DNA from: Eustoma russellianum
Taxonomy: Eukaryota; Streptophyta; Magnoliopsida; Gentianales; Gentianaceae
DNA length: 64,000 nt
Reading direction: 5' to 3'
Assembly: GCA_036186865.1 (NCBI GenBank)
Contig: AP025040.1
Coordinates: 15,388,939 to 15,452,938, forward strand
In this document: positions 21,329-34,333 of the stretch, in pieces
Numbering within the stretch: position 1 is the first letter of the stretch
Layout of the letters: each line of letters opens with the position of its first letter
Program-made: the position numbers and the translations under genes
Notes under the pieces: generated by a model
What the model was told of the DNA's origin: nothing
The model's database searches: none
What the model saw: only the letters and a program-made list of their open reading frames with translations

Positions 21329-22369
21329 NNNNNNNNNNTTTTTTGGATTCGTTTGTTTTTTTTTTTTTTTTTTTTGTTCTTCTTTTATGTTAGACTGAAT
21401 AATTTTGCTTCATAAAGACCCATTAAACAGCATAATTCAATCCATAAGTATTAAATTGTACTTGTTGATTTGCCATATGTATGATGGGTTGTGAAGCCGG
21501 ACCTTGGATCAACTATTGTAAAATTGTCAAATCATACATTTGATAAGCTTTACCCCGTGGCAACCTACTTTATTAGTATAATGTTGTCCAAAGACCGAAG
21601 AAACCTCATATTGTCTGAAGTGATGTTTTAAAACATTCTATTGGAGATACTAATTTTTGATAATTTTTATATGATCTAATTAAAAAAAACGAAAAAAATG
21701 TGCAAAAATGTATTTTTGCGTATTTTTTTTCATCTTTTTATTAGTTTATTTCAGATGTATCTATTGGTTACTCCAATTACAATAGTGTGACAATTGTCAA
21801 TTTTTCTGCAGATAATTCTTGATGCTATATATCTTTTATCGTAATGTCGGGCTAACTTTTTCAAAAGAATTGCGGCATCAATTTTTGCCATATTGTTTAA
21901 TGGATTCTCACATGATTTTTTTTTTAAATTTTGTTTTGACTAATCAATACATGTTCTTGCGATGACTTAATTTATTGTATAAATATGAAAACACAGAAAT
22001 TTTCAGGGGTAACTTATTAATAATATGTCGTTGTTGCATATCAGTAGTGTAAGTTGTTATATTATTTGACTCGATGTATTGATTTCAACAGCCTCACCCA
22101 AAGCTACACCAACTGCACCAGCTACTCCATCACCCAGTAAGTTTTATATTTATAATCAAATTTATTTCATTTCTAGTCATTTATTTAATTTTAAGATGGT
22201 TTTATTAATTTTATTTGTCTTTTTATTTAATATAACTTTTTTTTCTTTTGAAATAATCTCAGGTCCTGCACCTTTGCCACCATGTTCTTCAGCAATCACC
22301 ATAGGCACCTTGAAGGAATTTGTGGCTATTTCTTCCATCATGCTTCTTGCTCATTCTATTTTAGGATAG
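20915..22369 (+). CDS. GPI-anchored non-specific lipid-transfer protein
   Basis: Exons 20915-21236, 22092-22136 and 22263-22369 join in frame (phases 1 and 1) to 157 residues. Residues 1-22 form a signal peptide (hydrophobic VASIVVVMSSMLVV). Then comes the LTP cysteine framework: C30, C37, C52-C53, C66-x-C68, C94, C103. C87 is an extra ninth Cys. Exon 2 is a Pro/Thr/Ala-rich spacer (KATPTAPATPSPS) and exon 3 ends in a hydrophobic tail (EFVAISSIMLLAHSILG) of the type replaced by a GPI anchor. Such LTPGs bind lipids at the outer plasma membrane and wall, and act in cuticle export or defence. Intron 1 contains the assembly gap; exons are unaffected. Confidence 0.85.
21329..21338. other. assembly gap (10 N) in a poly-T tract
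   Basis: Ten N bases sit in a long T run inside intron 1 of the lipid-transfer gene. The motif TTTTTTGGATTCGTTTGTTTTTT occurs on both sides, suggesting two copies of one locus end or a slippage-induced duplicate rather than a true gap of known size. Confidence 0.95.
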
Positions 22370-23635
22370 GATTTTAATATTTTAATTTATTTCGAGTTAT
22401 GTTTTTGTAAGGGTGTTTGAGTTTTATTTTTGCATTTTATTTGTTTGTTTTAGGTGCTGGATTGCACATTTATTTGTCGGTAGACTTTGGATGAAGCTTG
22501 ATTTTGAACCTTTATTTTTATTGATTTATCGATCAATTTATTATTATTTTGTTCTTTGTTTTTTGGTACATGCTTGCCTAAATAGTACACGAAATTTTTG
22601 GTGAATACGTAAAATTTCCAATTTATTTTTGAAAATGTCATTTTGATATTCTGCTATATATTATATATGATGGGCTCTATGTGTCAGGAATCGCATTGGA
22701 TCAAAATATATAACAATTGCCTGTAAAATCAGTGTGAATAAAATGTTAAACATTAGTGCCTACATAGTAGAGCCTAGTGTACGGTAATAAAAATATTAAA
22801 TTATACCCTATTATATACTAATAAGATTACAAGTTACATTTTTCTTTAAGAACAACATAAATTTATCGGACTTTTTTCTTGAGCTCTCTAGCACTATTCG
22901 ATTATTTCGACTTATAAGGTTCATAAAATACAAAGACTACTTCGACTTGCAAGGTTCATAAACTAGCTAATTATTTGCATTCAAGATTAATTAGGGTCCA
23001 TAGATAGATACGATTTATAATGTTATTATAATTGGACTAATGTAATGTAAAACAAATTGCTTTTGCACTAAGGATAGAAGATTGTTCAGGTCACTTTGGT
23101 TGTAAAAGAAATCTGGCTGTCCAAGGACTATTTTGTCATTTCAACTATCTATATGTCATCTATTTATTCAAACATGTAAGACTTTGGAATTTATATAGAA
23201 TATAGAGAACTAATGGTATGACTACATGTAATAACATATTCCCTTGGCGTTTGGTTCGCACTTAGATATCGGAATCGTAATCGGAATAGTTATGACTGTA
23301 TGAGTTGGAGAGTATATGGTTTTGGACGTAAAAGTTATAATTGTTTGGTACTGAAGTGAGAATGAGGGTGGTCAAGCTCATATCCCCTATTACCCCAACA
23401 TTGAAAGACATGAGAAGTTAGTATATCAAAAAACGATATTTATTACCAAATATTATGGTAAAAATTCGAAACTCATACCCCTAACTTTAACAACCAAACA
23501 ACGTATATGGGTTTGGGGGCGCTCCAAATACATACTCTTAATGAAGAAACCCTAACCAAACAATCCCTTAAACCCATAACATAGTCGATGACATTCTTGT
23601 TTTGTTATGATTACATTTGTTTATTAAAGAGGATG
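22370..23635. other. intergenic, no gene seen
   Basis: Probable 3' UTR of the lipid-transfer gene (AT-rich, to about 22.6 kb), then AT-rich sequence without supported coding potential or recognised repeats. Confidence 0.6.
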
Positions 23636-23814
23636 AACCTTGAAACAACTGGTAAAGTTATTGTTTTGTGTCTTTAAAGTCACGGCTTCGAACCGCCGAA
23701 ACAGTCTTTTCTACAAAGTGTAAGGTAAGTTTGCGTACATCAGATCGCAGAATGATCCGATCCCTCTCCGGTCTCTACGCAAACACGATAGCCTACACCG
23801 GGAACGCCTTTATA
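23636..23814 (+). repeat. Au-type SINE copy
   Basis: Contains a box-B-like ACGGCTTCGAACCGCC, AAGGTAAGTTTGCGTACATCAGATCGCAG and a CTCTCCGGTCTC core that match the other Au copies in the window. No clean target duplication is visible, so it is an older copy. Confidence 0.75.
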
Positions 23815-24109
23815 ATACATTTATTCCTCAAAATTCAGCTCTTTCGATGAATTCTTTTTCTTCTTCTGGATATAGCTCTCTTCAAAGGAATTATCATGCA
23901 ACTTACTTCATTGCTATTACATAAAAAATCATATTTTTTTTTTGTTGTAGTTGACTGAGAACATAGAAGTGTGCTGTTTTTTCGCACACAGGAGCATTGA
24001 CCACTTCTACCCTATAAAAAGAAAAGTGGTTCAATGTTTTTCTTTTTCTTTGCTTAAAAAGAAAAAAGAAAAAAGAAATATGTTAAAGCTTGTTCTTAAA
24101 CGCATAGTT

Positions 24110-24420
24110 AGGGCTTTAAACGAGCCGAACGAGCCGAGTATTGCGTTGTTCAAGCTCTGTTCATTTAACTTAGCGAACGAGCCGAGCTTGTTCGTTTATT
24201 TAAACGAACATATTTACTTGTTCAAGCTTGGTTCATTTAACTCACGAACAACATTAACGAGCCGAACACCTTAAACGAACGGTGCCACTTACCGAGCTCG
24301 AATAGAAAAAAGTGTTCAAGCTCTGTTCATTAGCCTTTTATCCGAGCCGAGCTCGAGCTCGAGCTCAAACAAACGAGCCGAACAACCGAACGGCTTGGTT
24401 CATTTACAGCCCTACGCATA
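24110..24420. repeat. degenerate GAGCCGAGC/GAACGAGCC minisatellite-like repeat
   Basis: Short steps such as ACGAGCCGA, GTTCAAGCTCTGTTCATT and CGAGCTCGAGCTCGAGCTC recur in both orientations, giving several self-complementary stretches. Related to 18690-18860. Repeats of this kind are common in plant intergenic DNA; the parent element is unknown. Confidence 0.65.
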
Positions 24421-24580
24421 GTCCAATGCGTTTTTTCCCCTTTCTTTCCTTTTCTCTCTCCTTTTTTTTTCTTTTTTTGTCTTTTCCTCTCTCTCTTATG
24501 TACGTGAGTGCATTCTACTAGGTTAATGTCATGCCCAAAAAGAAGAGAAAAAGAAAATATAGTCACTAATCGTTATATCC

Positions 24581-24644
<64 letters not shown>
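24581..24644. repeat. (TA)n microsatellite
   Basis: About 30 TA units interrupted once by TGTA. Confidence 0.95.
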
Positions 24645-24646
<2 letters not shown>

Positions 24647-26269
24647 TTGAATATTGATGAATATGCGTCAGTCACATTTTCATTAAGATGTATTAAAAAC
24701 AAAGATCAATTGCTGTTAAAATTATGAACAAAAACTCTTATCTTCATGAAGTCTTACAACAAATCGTTTACTTCAATAAGAATTACGCAAGAAAAGAATA
24801 AAAGAGAGTGAAAATATGTAATTGAAACAGAAAATTTAATCTCACGTAACAGATTCAGATATTTTATATTTTGGACATTTTTCTGTTACTTCATAGAATC
24901 ACATACAATATCGGAAACACACTGATATCCTATCGGGATTTCCCGTCTCAGCACAAAAACATTTGGGAAAAAGTTGGCGGATCTTTCCGGTAGGCTCCGA
25001 TGCCGATCAAGATCCGGATTGATCGCCGGCGAAAATCCCTGTGATTTTGTGGGTACAAATGGAACAGAATTCACATGAGAAGAAAGAAAATGAGATGAAA
25101 CGAATAAATATGGGAGCATATTAGTGCACATAGCCGTACAGAAAAAACGGCACATGCAAGCATATATGGCTTCCTATGACTTCCATGTCGGCAACGTAAA
25201 GGACCGGTTGCGCCACCTCTTTTCCAGGCCAAACGCGCACCGGCGACGCTTACGAATTGCCTTTCTCATACCCGAAACATTAACTACAAATTAAAAGAAC
25301 AAGAAAAAAAAAACACAAATTAAGAATTTTGTAGCTTCTTGCCCTCTGTCTCTCGAAACATTGTATTGAGAGAGATCGAGTGCAGGGAATATGCCATGTT
25401 TTTTATATATAGAGAAGGAAAGGAACCCTAGTTTTCAAAGGCCTTTTTAAGTTTAGCCTTTTAGTTTGGGGGAGTATTGTGGGCTTTTAGTTGGGCATTT
25501 TCACTTAAGTTTTCCATTTCCAAGCCCGCCTGCATAAATCTTTTCCCAATTATCTTTTCTCAATTTCCATCTTCGGTGTGAAAATATATAGTTTTGATTA
25601 AAAGGATTATTAGAACTTATAAATGTGTATAAGTTCAACACACAACACGTGTCAATATAAAATACAGATATGCGATTTTTCTTTGTTACACAACAGATCA
25701 TTCCACTTGACTCTAACGATAGTTGTTGATGTTATTAAAATATACTGAGCAACTTGACTCTAACGATAGTTTTTGTTTTTAATATGGTTAAAATATAATG
25801 AGTATGATAGTAGTTGTAGAACCATTCAACTTAAATAAAAGTAAATTTTGTTCAATACATATTAAGTTGTGCTTTTTCAAAACTGTCTCGTTATTGCTTT
25901 TGATGCTTAACCTATAATCACCTCCAAGTGGGGTTATGTGGAGTTCGAAGGATGCAAAGCTACCCTTGAAGAGTCACTGTAGAGGATAATACCTTACACA
26001 AAGTTCGTTTTCCTTTTTCTTTTTTTTTTTAACAGAAAAAAACAGCTAGTTTTTGATCCACCGACTTCAAGCTACAGCAACCAAAAAAAAAAAGGTATAT
26101 ACTTTATCAAGACCAAAACATATTTACAAACATGTACAATCTCACGGCACTCCACATTCTATACAGACAACGCTTAACTCCAAAGCCGAAGAAGGAAAAA
26201 TGCTTTGGGGACGAGGAAAAAATAAACACCCATCAAACGAATTAATTAAATATGAAAGAAAAAAGAACT
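24645..26269. other. intergenic; one unrecognised 89-codon frame
   Basis: A minus-strand frame at 24886-25155 would encode 89 residues with no family I recognise and no clear signal peptide. A GC-richer patch at 24980-25260 contrasts with its surroundings and could be a decayed element or a 5' leader. Nothing else is supported. Confidence 0.35.
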
Positions 26270-26287
26270 CCCCCCCCCCCCCCCCCC
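26270..26287. repeat. poly-C tract (18 C)
   Basis: An uninterrupted C run 28 bp beyond the stop codon of the LRR gene, in its presumed 3' UTR (G-run in the transcript). Length is prone to sequencing error. Confidence 0.9.
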
Positions 26288-26314
26288 TCTTTCATCTTAA
26301 ATAAGGAAAACAAA

Positions 26315-29300
26315 TCAAGTTATATAAGAAACAGGCAGAGGAGATGTGGTGACTTCTGAATGCAGCGCTTTCAATAATGCTACAAACTTGTGCAAACCTT
26401 CTTCAGATATCCACTTTAGCTTCCACTTGAGAAGAGCAGAGGCTGTTGTGCTCTTAAGACAAGACGACGCCTCAAAAAGGCTGCAAAACTTGGACGCTGA
26501 TGAAGTAGGAGCTGTAGCACTGCACTTCAGTGTCAAGGTCACACACTGGGTCTCATTGGCATCAATGACCTACAGATTTTTTGTTAGAAAAGTCTGAACG
26601 GCAAATCGGCTGAAGCGAAACACATGTTTGAGATGGGATTAAATTCAAGAAAGAGAACAAACAAAAAATACTTGCCATCTCAGATATGTTTACGGTAGAG
26701 CACCAAGTATCTATGCCGAAATAGGAAGGTGGCGACGTATAGTCAGAAAGATATTCAAACTGCTTCAAGTCTTCCTTGCATACCAGCAGGTGTTGCTTGA
26801 GCACAAAAATAGATCTTGAAAGCCATTGATCCTCTGTCAATTTCAAGATATCAATTTTAGCCCTTAACCACGTCTGTGTATTGTACAATGCATACAAGAA
26901 TATGAAAAGGGTCCACCAAACAAACAAAGGAGAAAACCACGTACACATAATTGTACCATCTACATAAGCATGCTGCCTTTTATGAAAAAAGTCTACTTTT
27001 TCGGGGGGAGGGGGGGACGAGATCGGTAAGTTGACTTCGCAATGGATAGCGCAAGTTGGGAAACTCTCAAAAGCTAAAAGTTGACGCGCAAGAACAACAA
27101 CACTACTTGACCTTATTCCCAGTGGTTGGCTATGTAAAATCGTCCATCTTCACTGTGCTATTTCCTAGATCGTATCATAGAAATTGCTGAAAATTTCATG
27201 GACATACTAGTGGTTCTACAGTTCAAACCATGTAAGCAATCATGCCTTTGAATGGAAAACTAGAAATCAGCAAGGACTCCTTTTCTTGTCTTTAGATTCC
27301 TTTATAAATAAGGAGATAAAATGGTTATTGCTCTTTTTCAGGGTGAAAAACTTGGCTGCTTTGCTTAGTACTTTCTCCTCTTTACGAGAAATCTACCATT
27401 TGAGACGTTTAAACAGAAGGGTTAACATCAAGACCACTTGCCTGGCAAATTGTTGTTCCAAAACAGCACCATCGAATATAGATAAATGCTTGGTTTTGAA
27501 CCCCCAAACACTTCTTTCTGCAGTATATCCACCTGAATATGCTCCACACTGGTATGGAGGCATCCCAATTTGTATCATTAGCAATAGAAGGATCAGATCT
27601 TAAAACCACTCAATTACACTCTGAATCATATTGTTCAATAAAAATAAGCAGAGACTTTAGAGAAAAACCTCTTCAAATGATTGGACCTCTCTACAGACAA
27701 ATTGTCTGCTTCCAACATATACAGCAATTTCCTGGAGCTCTCTATGCTCCTCGTAATGAACAAGTATGAGGTCTCCTTGCAACAGATCCTATGAAATTTA
27801 CAAGAACATAAGTCACACTCTCAGAAAGGAAAACCGGTCCTAGTAATCTTGTTATATATGAAATCGGTTACCTAAAAATTTGTAGTCCCAACCCAACAAT
27901 TACCTCGCTTATATCTCCAAAAGCATGACAGCCCATTAATTGTATGTCAATTACTGGAAAATGAGACACAATAACACTTTAGATATTCCTTAAGAGTATA
28001 GCAGTAGTAATACTAAAATGAGAACAGAACCGCACATCTTCAAAAGTAGTTCGTACCACAACCAAGCTAACCTGACCCATCACTTTCACTTTCAACTTGC
28101 AGGACACACAGTTTACTTTCGGTGCTCAGAAACATGGCTACATCCCTGCATAATAAAGTAAATTGAGAAGGGCTAAATCAATTAAATTTCTAGTTTTTCC
28201 AACAGGGCTGTAAATTTATAACAAACAAGAAGACATACTGCCTCCACTAGACAATTAGACGCACAGGTATTTGTTCCCTCCCTAACGGCATAGAGATTGG
28301 GAACCAAGCTTGACAACTAGAAGTCTTAGAGTTCTCTTCTTCATTGTAATGTAAAACAGAGGTCGAACCTTTTCGTTGGCGCTTTTGTTTGACCAAGGAT
28401 TATGTTAGGTGCTTTTATGCACATATTAGACTCGTCTAAAAGAAACTTAGCTTTCATGGGAAGTTGCAACAATATAACCCAAATATATTAAAATAAGTGG
28501 AACTACTAAAAATGGAAGAATTCAGGGATACAGGGGAAAGTTGATCATGGTACCAATTACAAGCTACCATGCCAGAGAAATCTCCATCATGACTAAATAA
28601 TGTACAGTAAGGGGAAAAAAAAGATCAACCAAATAGCTGCATAATACAGATGAAAGACTCCTATATCAATTCATCAGTGTAAAATTGTTCAAAACAACTC
28701 AGAACATCCATAAATATATGTCTTTTTAACAATACACAACAGCAACCCCAAGGCTAGAAGGCGCACCAAAACAAGTAGAATGCACATACCTTACAGTCCC
28801 ACCAGATTTCCCTTGAAGCAAGCACCAGCAACGCACAAATTCTTTAGAAGATTCAGAAACTTTAATATCCGCAAAATTTGAATGGACAAGGTCTAAAATG
28901 ATATCATCAGCTGACTTGCCGTTACCACCACAATGACATACTCGCCCACCTACATCTTTCACATCATTTATAACACTACATGGATTGCCATCAGAGTCGT
29001 TCACATTCGGATTCTCTAATCTGGTGCTCGAATCATCAGAGAGTGAAACAATTCTCTTTTTAGGCTTTCTAAGTTTTCTCTTATTTGACAAACCACTATC
29101 CTGCTTTACAAAATGTTCAGTGTCACGATCAACGACACCTTCAGTAACGCTACCACCTACAGAATTTGGGAAATTGCTTGATTTGCTGTCCTCTTTGAGA
29201 TAGGAAGTTCCTTCAGTTTGTTCGCCAAATATAAATGCACCATTTGGCTCAATTTTAGAAAGATTGCTGTCCAGATCATGACCATTGTCCAAGGGATATA

Positions 29301-32300
29301 CCAATGAGCAATCATTACCACTTCTCTCGGCAAAATTTTCGATCATAGTCTCATCCACCTGTAGTATAGATGATTGAAATTCAGAAGAATCATCCTCACT
29401 GCAACTCGTATTACTATCGGAAGACACTACTGAAAAGGATACAGAAGAGAGGTGCAGAAGTTCTTCTTCCATGTTACGGCGATGGCGTAGGATGTGCTCT
29501 CGGTAGTGAGGGGGGGACCCTTGGGTAAGGGAGGAGGCATGTGATTCTCCAACATTAGCAATGGCCTCATTGGCCCCAGGCAGAGTTCCCTCCACTCTAA
29601 CATCATCTAGAACTGCAAATCCAAGGTGCAAGTTTCTACCACTACAAGATACTTGTCCTTTAGCAGATCCCGAGGAATCTTGAGCAATTTGACCAAAGTT
29701 GGTTTGCGCATTCTGATCCACAGAGGAATCAACATCAACCACCAAATTTCTAATGCTTCCATTTTCCACAGAAGCTTGAACAGCATCCAAGGTAAGTCTT
29801 GAATTCTCAGACAACTGTTCATCTGTATTTCTTCTCGTATGTACGTCCAGATAGCCATTCAAACTGGGGTATGCACATTTTCTATCATCAGAAAAACTGG
29901 GAACAGCAGGATCCATCCACTGTTTGATATCTTGCATCCTTTGAGATGAGCGTTCTTTTTTCATCAACTCAATTCTGTTCATCAGCTCAACTATCTCACC
30001 TTCCTCGTCTGAAAGCACATTCTCTTCTTTACTTTGTGTTTCATGATCACATGATCCAGAATCTTGGTCAGAGGACAAATACATGCTTTGGTTCTCAATT
30101 TCAATACTAACCAAGCGCGATATTTTCTTCTGCATGGAAACAACAAAATAACATTAGCAGTGAAATTCTTACTTAATCAGCCTAAGCTATCGGTATTTCA
30201 CGGACCCTCTTAAAGTTGGAGGTATCTTTTACTGCAGCGTCTACGGCAGGTGAATAAAATCCAAAGCTGGAAGGCCTTTTCTGTCTGCTGGTAAGAATGA
30301 CTTGCCGCTTCCAGAATTCTCTCATGGACATTTTCTTCCCATCCAGTCTCAACTGAAGCATCAAGCAATGAAACATCAATGAGATTTATAGCTTTATACA
30401 TGTTAGAATGAAGGATTCCAAATAAAAGAGCAACCTTGCGAAATAAAGACAAATTCCTGCATAGAACATGGTAAACATGTGGCTCAACTTACATTCTCAG
30501 GAAACGGAAAATAGCTGAAAACTTGAGCTCGGTACCATTGCGCACAACATAGAGGATTTCCTTCCAGCAAAAGATCCTGAAGAGATGGAATGCCCGCAAG
30601 AATCTCTATCTCTGAGAAGTTGGATAGAATATTGTAGGTAACATCAAGCCCCTCCAAAAATTTAAGATTCTCGATTCCACGCAGTGTGGTGAGAGCATTA
30701 TTCCTCAAAACCAATTTAACAATTTGACGAGGGACCTATAAAATTCTTCCATCAGCACATGACCCTGGCAGAACAAAAAGATTGAAGGATAACACTTAAC
30801 CCACCTCACTAAAATACGAAATTGTCCTGAGGTGATTGAATCCAAGGTCAAGATGCTTCAATTTAGAGCACTTGCGAAGATTGTCTACCTTGGCAAACTT
30901 GTTACTACTAATATCAAGTGTCTCAAGTGAGGGAAGAAGCTGCAAAGATTCGTCCATGAGAACAAGACCGTTGAAAGCACATGAAACATACGTCAATCGC
31001 GTCCATAGCGGAGATTTCTTTATCTCTACAATTCTACTGGCAAACACATGCCTTAGTGCATCCTGAGGGGAACAAAATGAAGGAAAAAAGAGACTTAATA
31101 GATGATCCCGATAATTTCTATGATACCAGAAATTAAGAATATATTCCTCTCCTGTCACTTGATGTAAGCATGCATGTAGCTTAACAATAAGGAAAATCAA
31201 CTGCATAAAGTACCAAAGACAACCACCATACAGGAAATAAACAGAATAATTGAAATTAAAGTTTAAGGTCGATGATATTCACAGAGATCATGAAAAAATT
31301 TTAGGCTTTAAATGGAAATCCCATAGAGTTTGAAAAGGTTTTATTATTTTAATACGTCATTACAAGAAAAGACTTCCTAGCTCCATTTTCCTATCGGAGA
31401 ATAACATGTAAGAAGAGGTATTTCACTGTAATTTATTAAAAAGGGCTTGAAAGATGGTGGGCCTACAAGAGATTGAAAAGCTGCAACCTTGGTTTACCTC
31501 CAAGTGGTGATAAATGTTTTCCTAATTATTTGGTCAATTTTGCATCATCAGACATCTTTTTAAGCCACACATTTCAATAGTGTTTAGGATCGATTCCTTA
31601 ATGCCTTGTTCAACAATGAAGCAAAACATAAAGATCTCTAATTGCCAGCAGAATCGCGTCTTTTTTTGATAGATAAGCTGATTGTCACACAAAGCCATTA
31701 AACTATGCACCTAAAAGTATATCAATTTTTACTCTCGAAGCTAAAGAGAGACAACCAGAGAAATTCATGCCAAATAAAATATGACAGCAGAGGAAATGCG
31801 GCATACATCAGAGGATAAAGCAGGAATCAGATGAAAACTCTTGACAGGATTTGGAAACAGTCATTCTTTTTCCTTTTTTTTTTTGTTGCAACACCTATGG
31901 AAGTAGCAAAATGGAAAAACCAAAATCAATTTCCTCCAAAACTTCAAAAACGACTTTTACTCTCCTGCTATTGGAATTTATTCAAAATAACGGAGTCACT
32001 AGCCCAAATGGGGGAAAGATAAAACATGATACTCAATCCAGCACTTTGACAATTAATATAAGTACCATATGGCGTATGTAAAATATAAATAATGGTCCTC
32101 TTGTGTCAGATATATGGTTTTAGTTATCAAAGAAAAATCATCACCCAGGAAAAAAATCCCTATTTGTTTTCAAAATTTTATTTCTCACCAGAAAGAAAGC
32201 AAAGAAACAGTCCCAAAGCAGAATTACCATCGGATGCTACTTCCTTTCAGACCTAAGCAGTTAATGGTTAACTTCCTGAGTTCTCTATTCCGTCAAGTCA

Positions 32301-33147
32301 CCTGTGAATTTTAACCAGGCAGCCGTATGGTGAAACAGAAAAGACATGGCCATTAAAGAACAAATCCATGCATCAACTGAACATGCAGAAGACTAAACAA
32401 CCTATAACTCAGCGTTTTCCCTATAGGATTTTCCATCAGTAAATATATCATAGTTCAGTCAAAGAACAGCACAAGCAAACCACAGCACAGGTAAGAAATA
32501 AGTACCAAAGTAGACGAACTTAAACAATTTAAAGCCAGAAAGAAAAACCAAAACAAAAAACAGATTTAATCCACTTCGAGTTAAATAAGGCATATCATAC
32601 TCTAATAAAGCCAACAAAATGAAAGGAAACGCCAGAGAGATGTGCACAGAAGGTCACATTGAAACACGATATCAACCAAATAAAATAAAGGGGGGAAAAA
32701 TATTACAGTTGAGTTGTGGCAAACAAATTTCTCCAAAGTATGGCGCAATTCAAGCAATCCACGGGCAGCACAAGTGGACAAATCACAACCACGAAGCTCC
32801 AAAAACCTCAACCTTCCAAAATGCAGCAACGAAATAGAAGTCGGCTCTCTAGCAGGAGGAGGCACAACCGAAACCACCTTTAAAGCAGGTAAAAGCCTCA
32901 TGATCCTCCTCAACTGCTCAAGAGCGCGATGATCACCAAGGTCAGACACATACGCTCGCAAATAATCCACCGGCGCCCCTTTAAGCAACGACTCGAGCTC
33001 CTCAAGTGCCTCCAATCTCGATTGCACATATCTTAACCCTACCGGATTCAATTTCAACACTAACGTACCTTCAATCAACTGCTCCGCGTTGGTCTCGACG
33101 AATTTCAGAAGCGATTCGAGATATCTATCGCCGCTAACAACCGCCAT
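26315..33147 (-). CDS. large LRR protein, LKB1-interacting protein 1 (STK11IP)-like
   Basis: Eleven exons on the minus strand: 32707-33147, 30805-31062, 30493-30735, 30206-30352, 28790-30129, 28072-28145, 27904-27953, 27687-27788, 27442-27517 (perhaps to 27532), 26676-26833 and 26315-26569. They sum to about 1047 residues in frame. The start ATG (33145-33147, on the reverse strand) opens MAVVSGDRYLESLLKFVE. Exon 1 resembles the LIP1 N-terminal domain. Exons 2-3 carry LRRs (LETLDISSNKFAKVDNL, LKHLDLGFNHL, LEGLDVTYNILSNF). The long exon 5 is acidic and Ser-rich. C-terminal exons form a conserved plant tail (QWLSRSIFVLKQHLLVC). Two introns need GC donors. The role in plants is unknown; the name rests on similarity from memory. 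The exon 8/9 junction is uncertain. Confidence 0.75.
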
Positions 33148-33494
33148 GGCGTAAATTAAGATCAATTACGCATAACTTGAAGGGAAATTAGGTTTTGGGG
33201 GTTTTGGGGGATAAAGGAGAGGGGAAAGATGGCCATGGAGGATGATTTAGAGTGTTTTTGGAGGAAAATAATTATTAACAAAATGAATTATTGAGGAAAC
33301 AGAGAGGCTTAATCATTGGGATTAGAGGGCGAGAGAGAGGGCCTGGGGGGTCGGACCGCGGGGCGTAGAGATTGATGAGTAATCAATTTGGCAGGGGACA
33401 TCTGGAAGTTGATTGGATGTGGGCCCCGGAACGGTAACGGTCAATGGGTTGTTTCGTGACGCAATTTTAATTCTAGGAAGCGTTTGGTGGTTTC

Positions 33495-33690
33495 CGTCCG
33501 GGTTAGGATCTCCTCACCCCACTTTCTTTATCCCTTTTGTGATCGCGTGACACGTGGAAACAAAGGAGGGTGGTGAGACTAAATGAGGGTCACCTGCATC
33601 TAGCATCACCACTCTCTTGCTGCCACGTGTCGCGCGGTCACACGTCACTGCACTCCCTTGCGGTGAGGGGATCTTATCCCTTCCGTCCTC
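33495..33690. repeat. palindromic MITE-like element with CACGTG boxes
   Basis: Imperfect inverted repeats: the left arm (TAGGATCTCCTCACC, then CGCGTGACACGTGG) pairs with the right arm (CCACGTGTCGCGCGGTCAC, then GGTGAGGGGATCTTATCCC). CACGTG at 33551-33556 and 33624-33629. It lies 350-540 bp upstream of the LRR gene start. No target duplication identified. Confidence 0.6.
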
Positions 33691-34333
33691 ATCGACAATA
33701 ATAATAATCTCGCAAGTTTTTATCGTCTCACCTCAAAGAAACATGTATAGGTTATGCGGATCAGGAACACAACAATTAAGGTAACCGTCGCAAACCAGAC
33801 CTTCGGCTTAAAAGCAGAAGAACACATACACGTGTCTTTGGAATCGAATTCTAGACTATAGTAACGACGATAATAACTAGTAGTCATGTGGGAGCTAGAG
33901 AGATGACAGTCAAGTTGTTGGAGTTAACCACAAGTATACTTTAAAAGGAAAAAAAACACATGTAATGTATCCGATATTTTTCTTTCACATGTATGTTATA
34001 TATACTAAAGCTACTAAATTATAACTTTCTGGATTAAGTCTTTGTTGAACCGTAAACGATTAACATAAATCGACCTTATGCTCATATTTATACTATAAAT
34101 GTTTTATTGGAAGAGAGATTTTTTATTACATCAGTTATTCTATCTTCTATAATGTTAGACGAAATTATGTCATATGTATTAATTTAACATCGTTTAAATA
34201 CATATAACATAATCTCATTTTATACATCACATGATGTGATAAAAATAAAAAATATATTCACGTTTCTTTTTGTTTTCAAACTTTCTAGTGGGATAGCAAA
34301 TTGCATTCACCTTCCTTATTCAGGCCAGGACAT

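Noticed and set aside
24886..25155. Possible small gene encoding 89 residues
   Set aside because: No recognised motif, no clear promoter and no signal peptide; not enough to call a gene.
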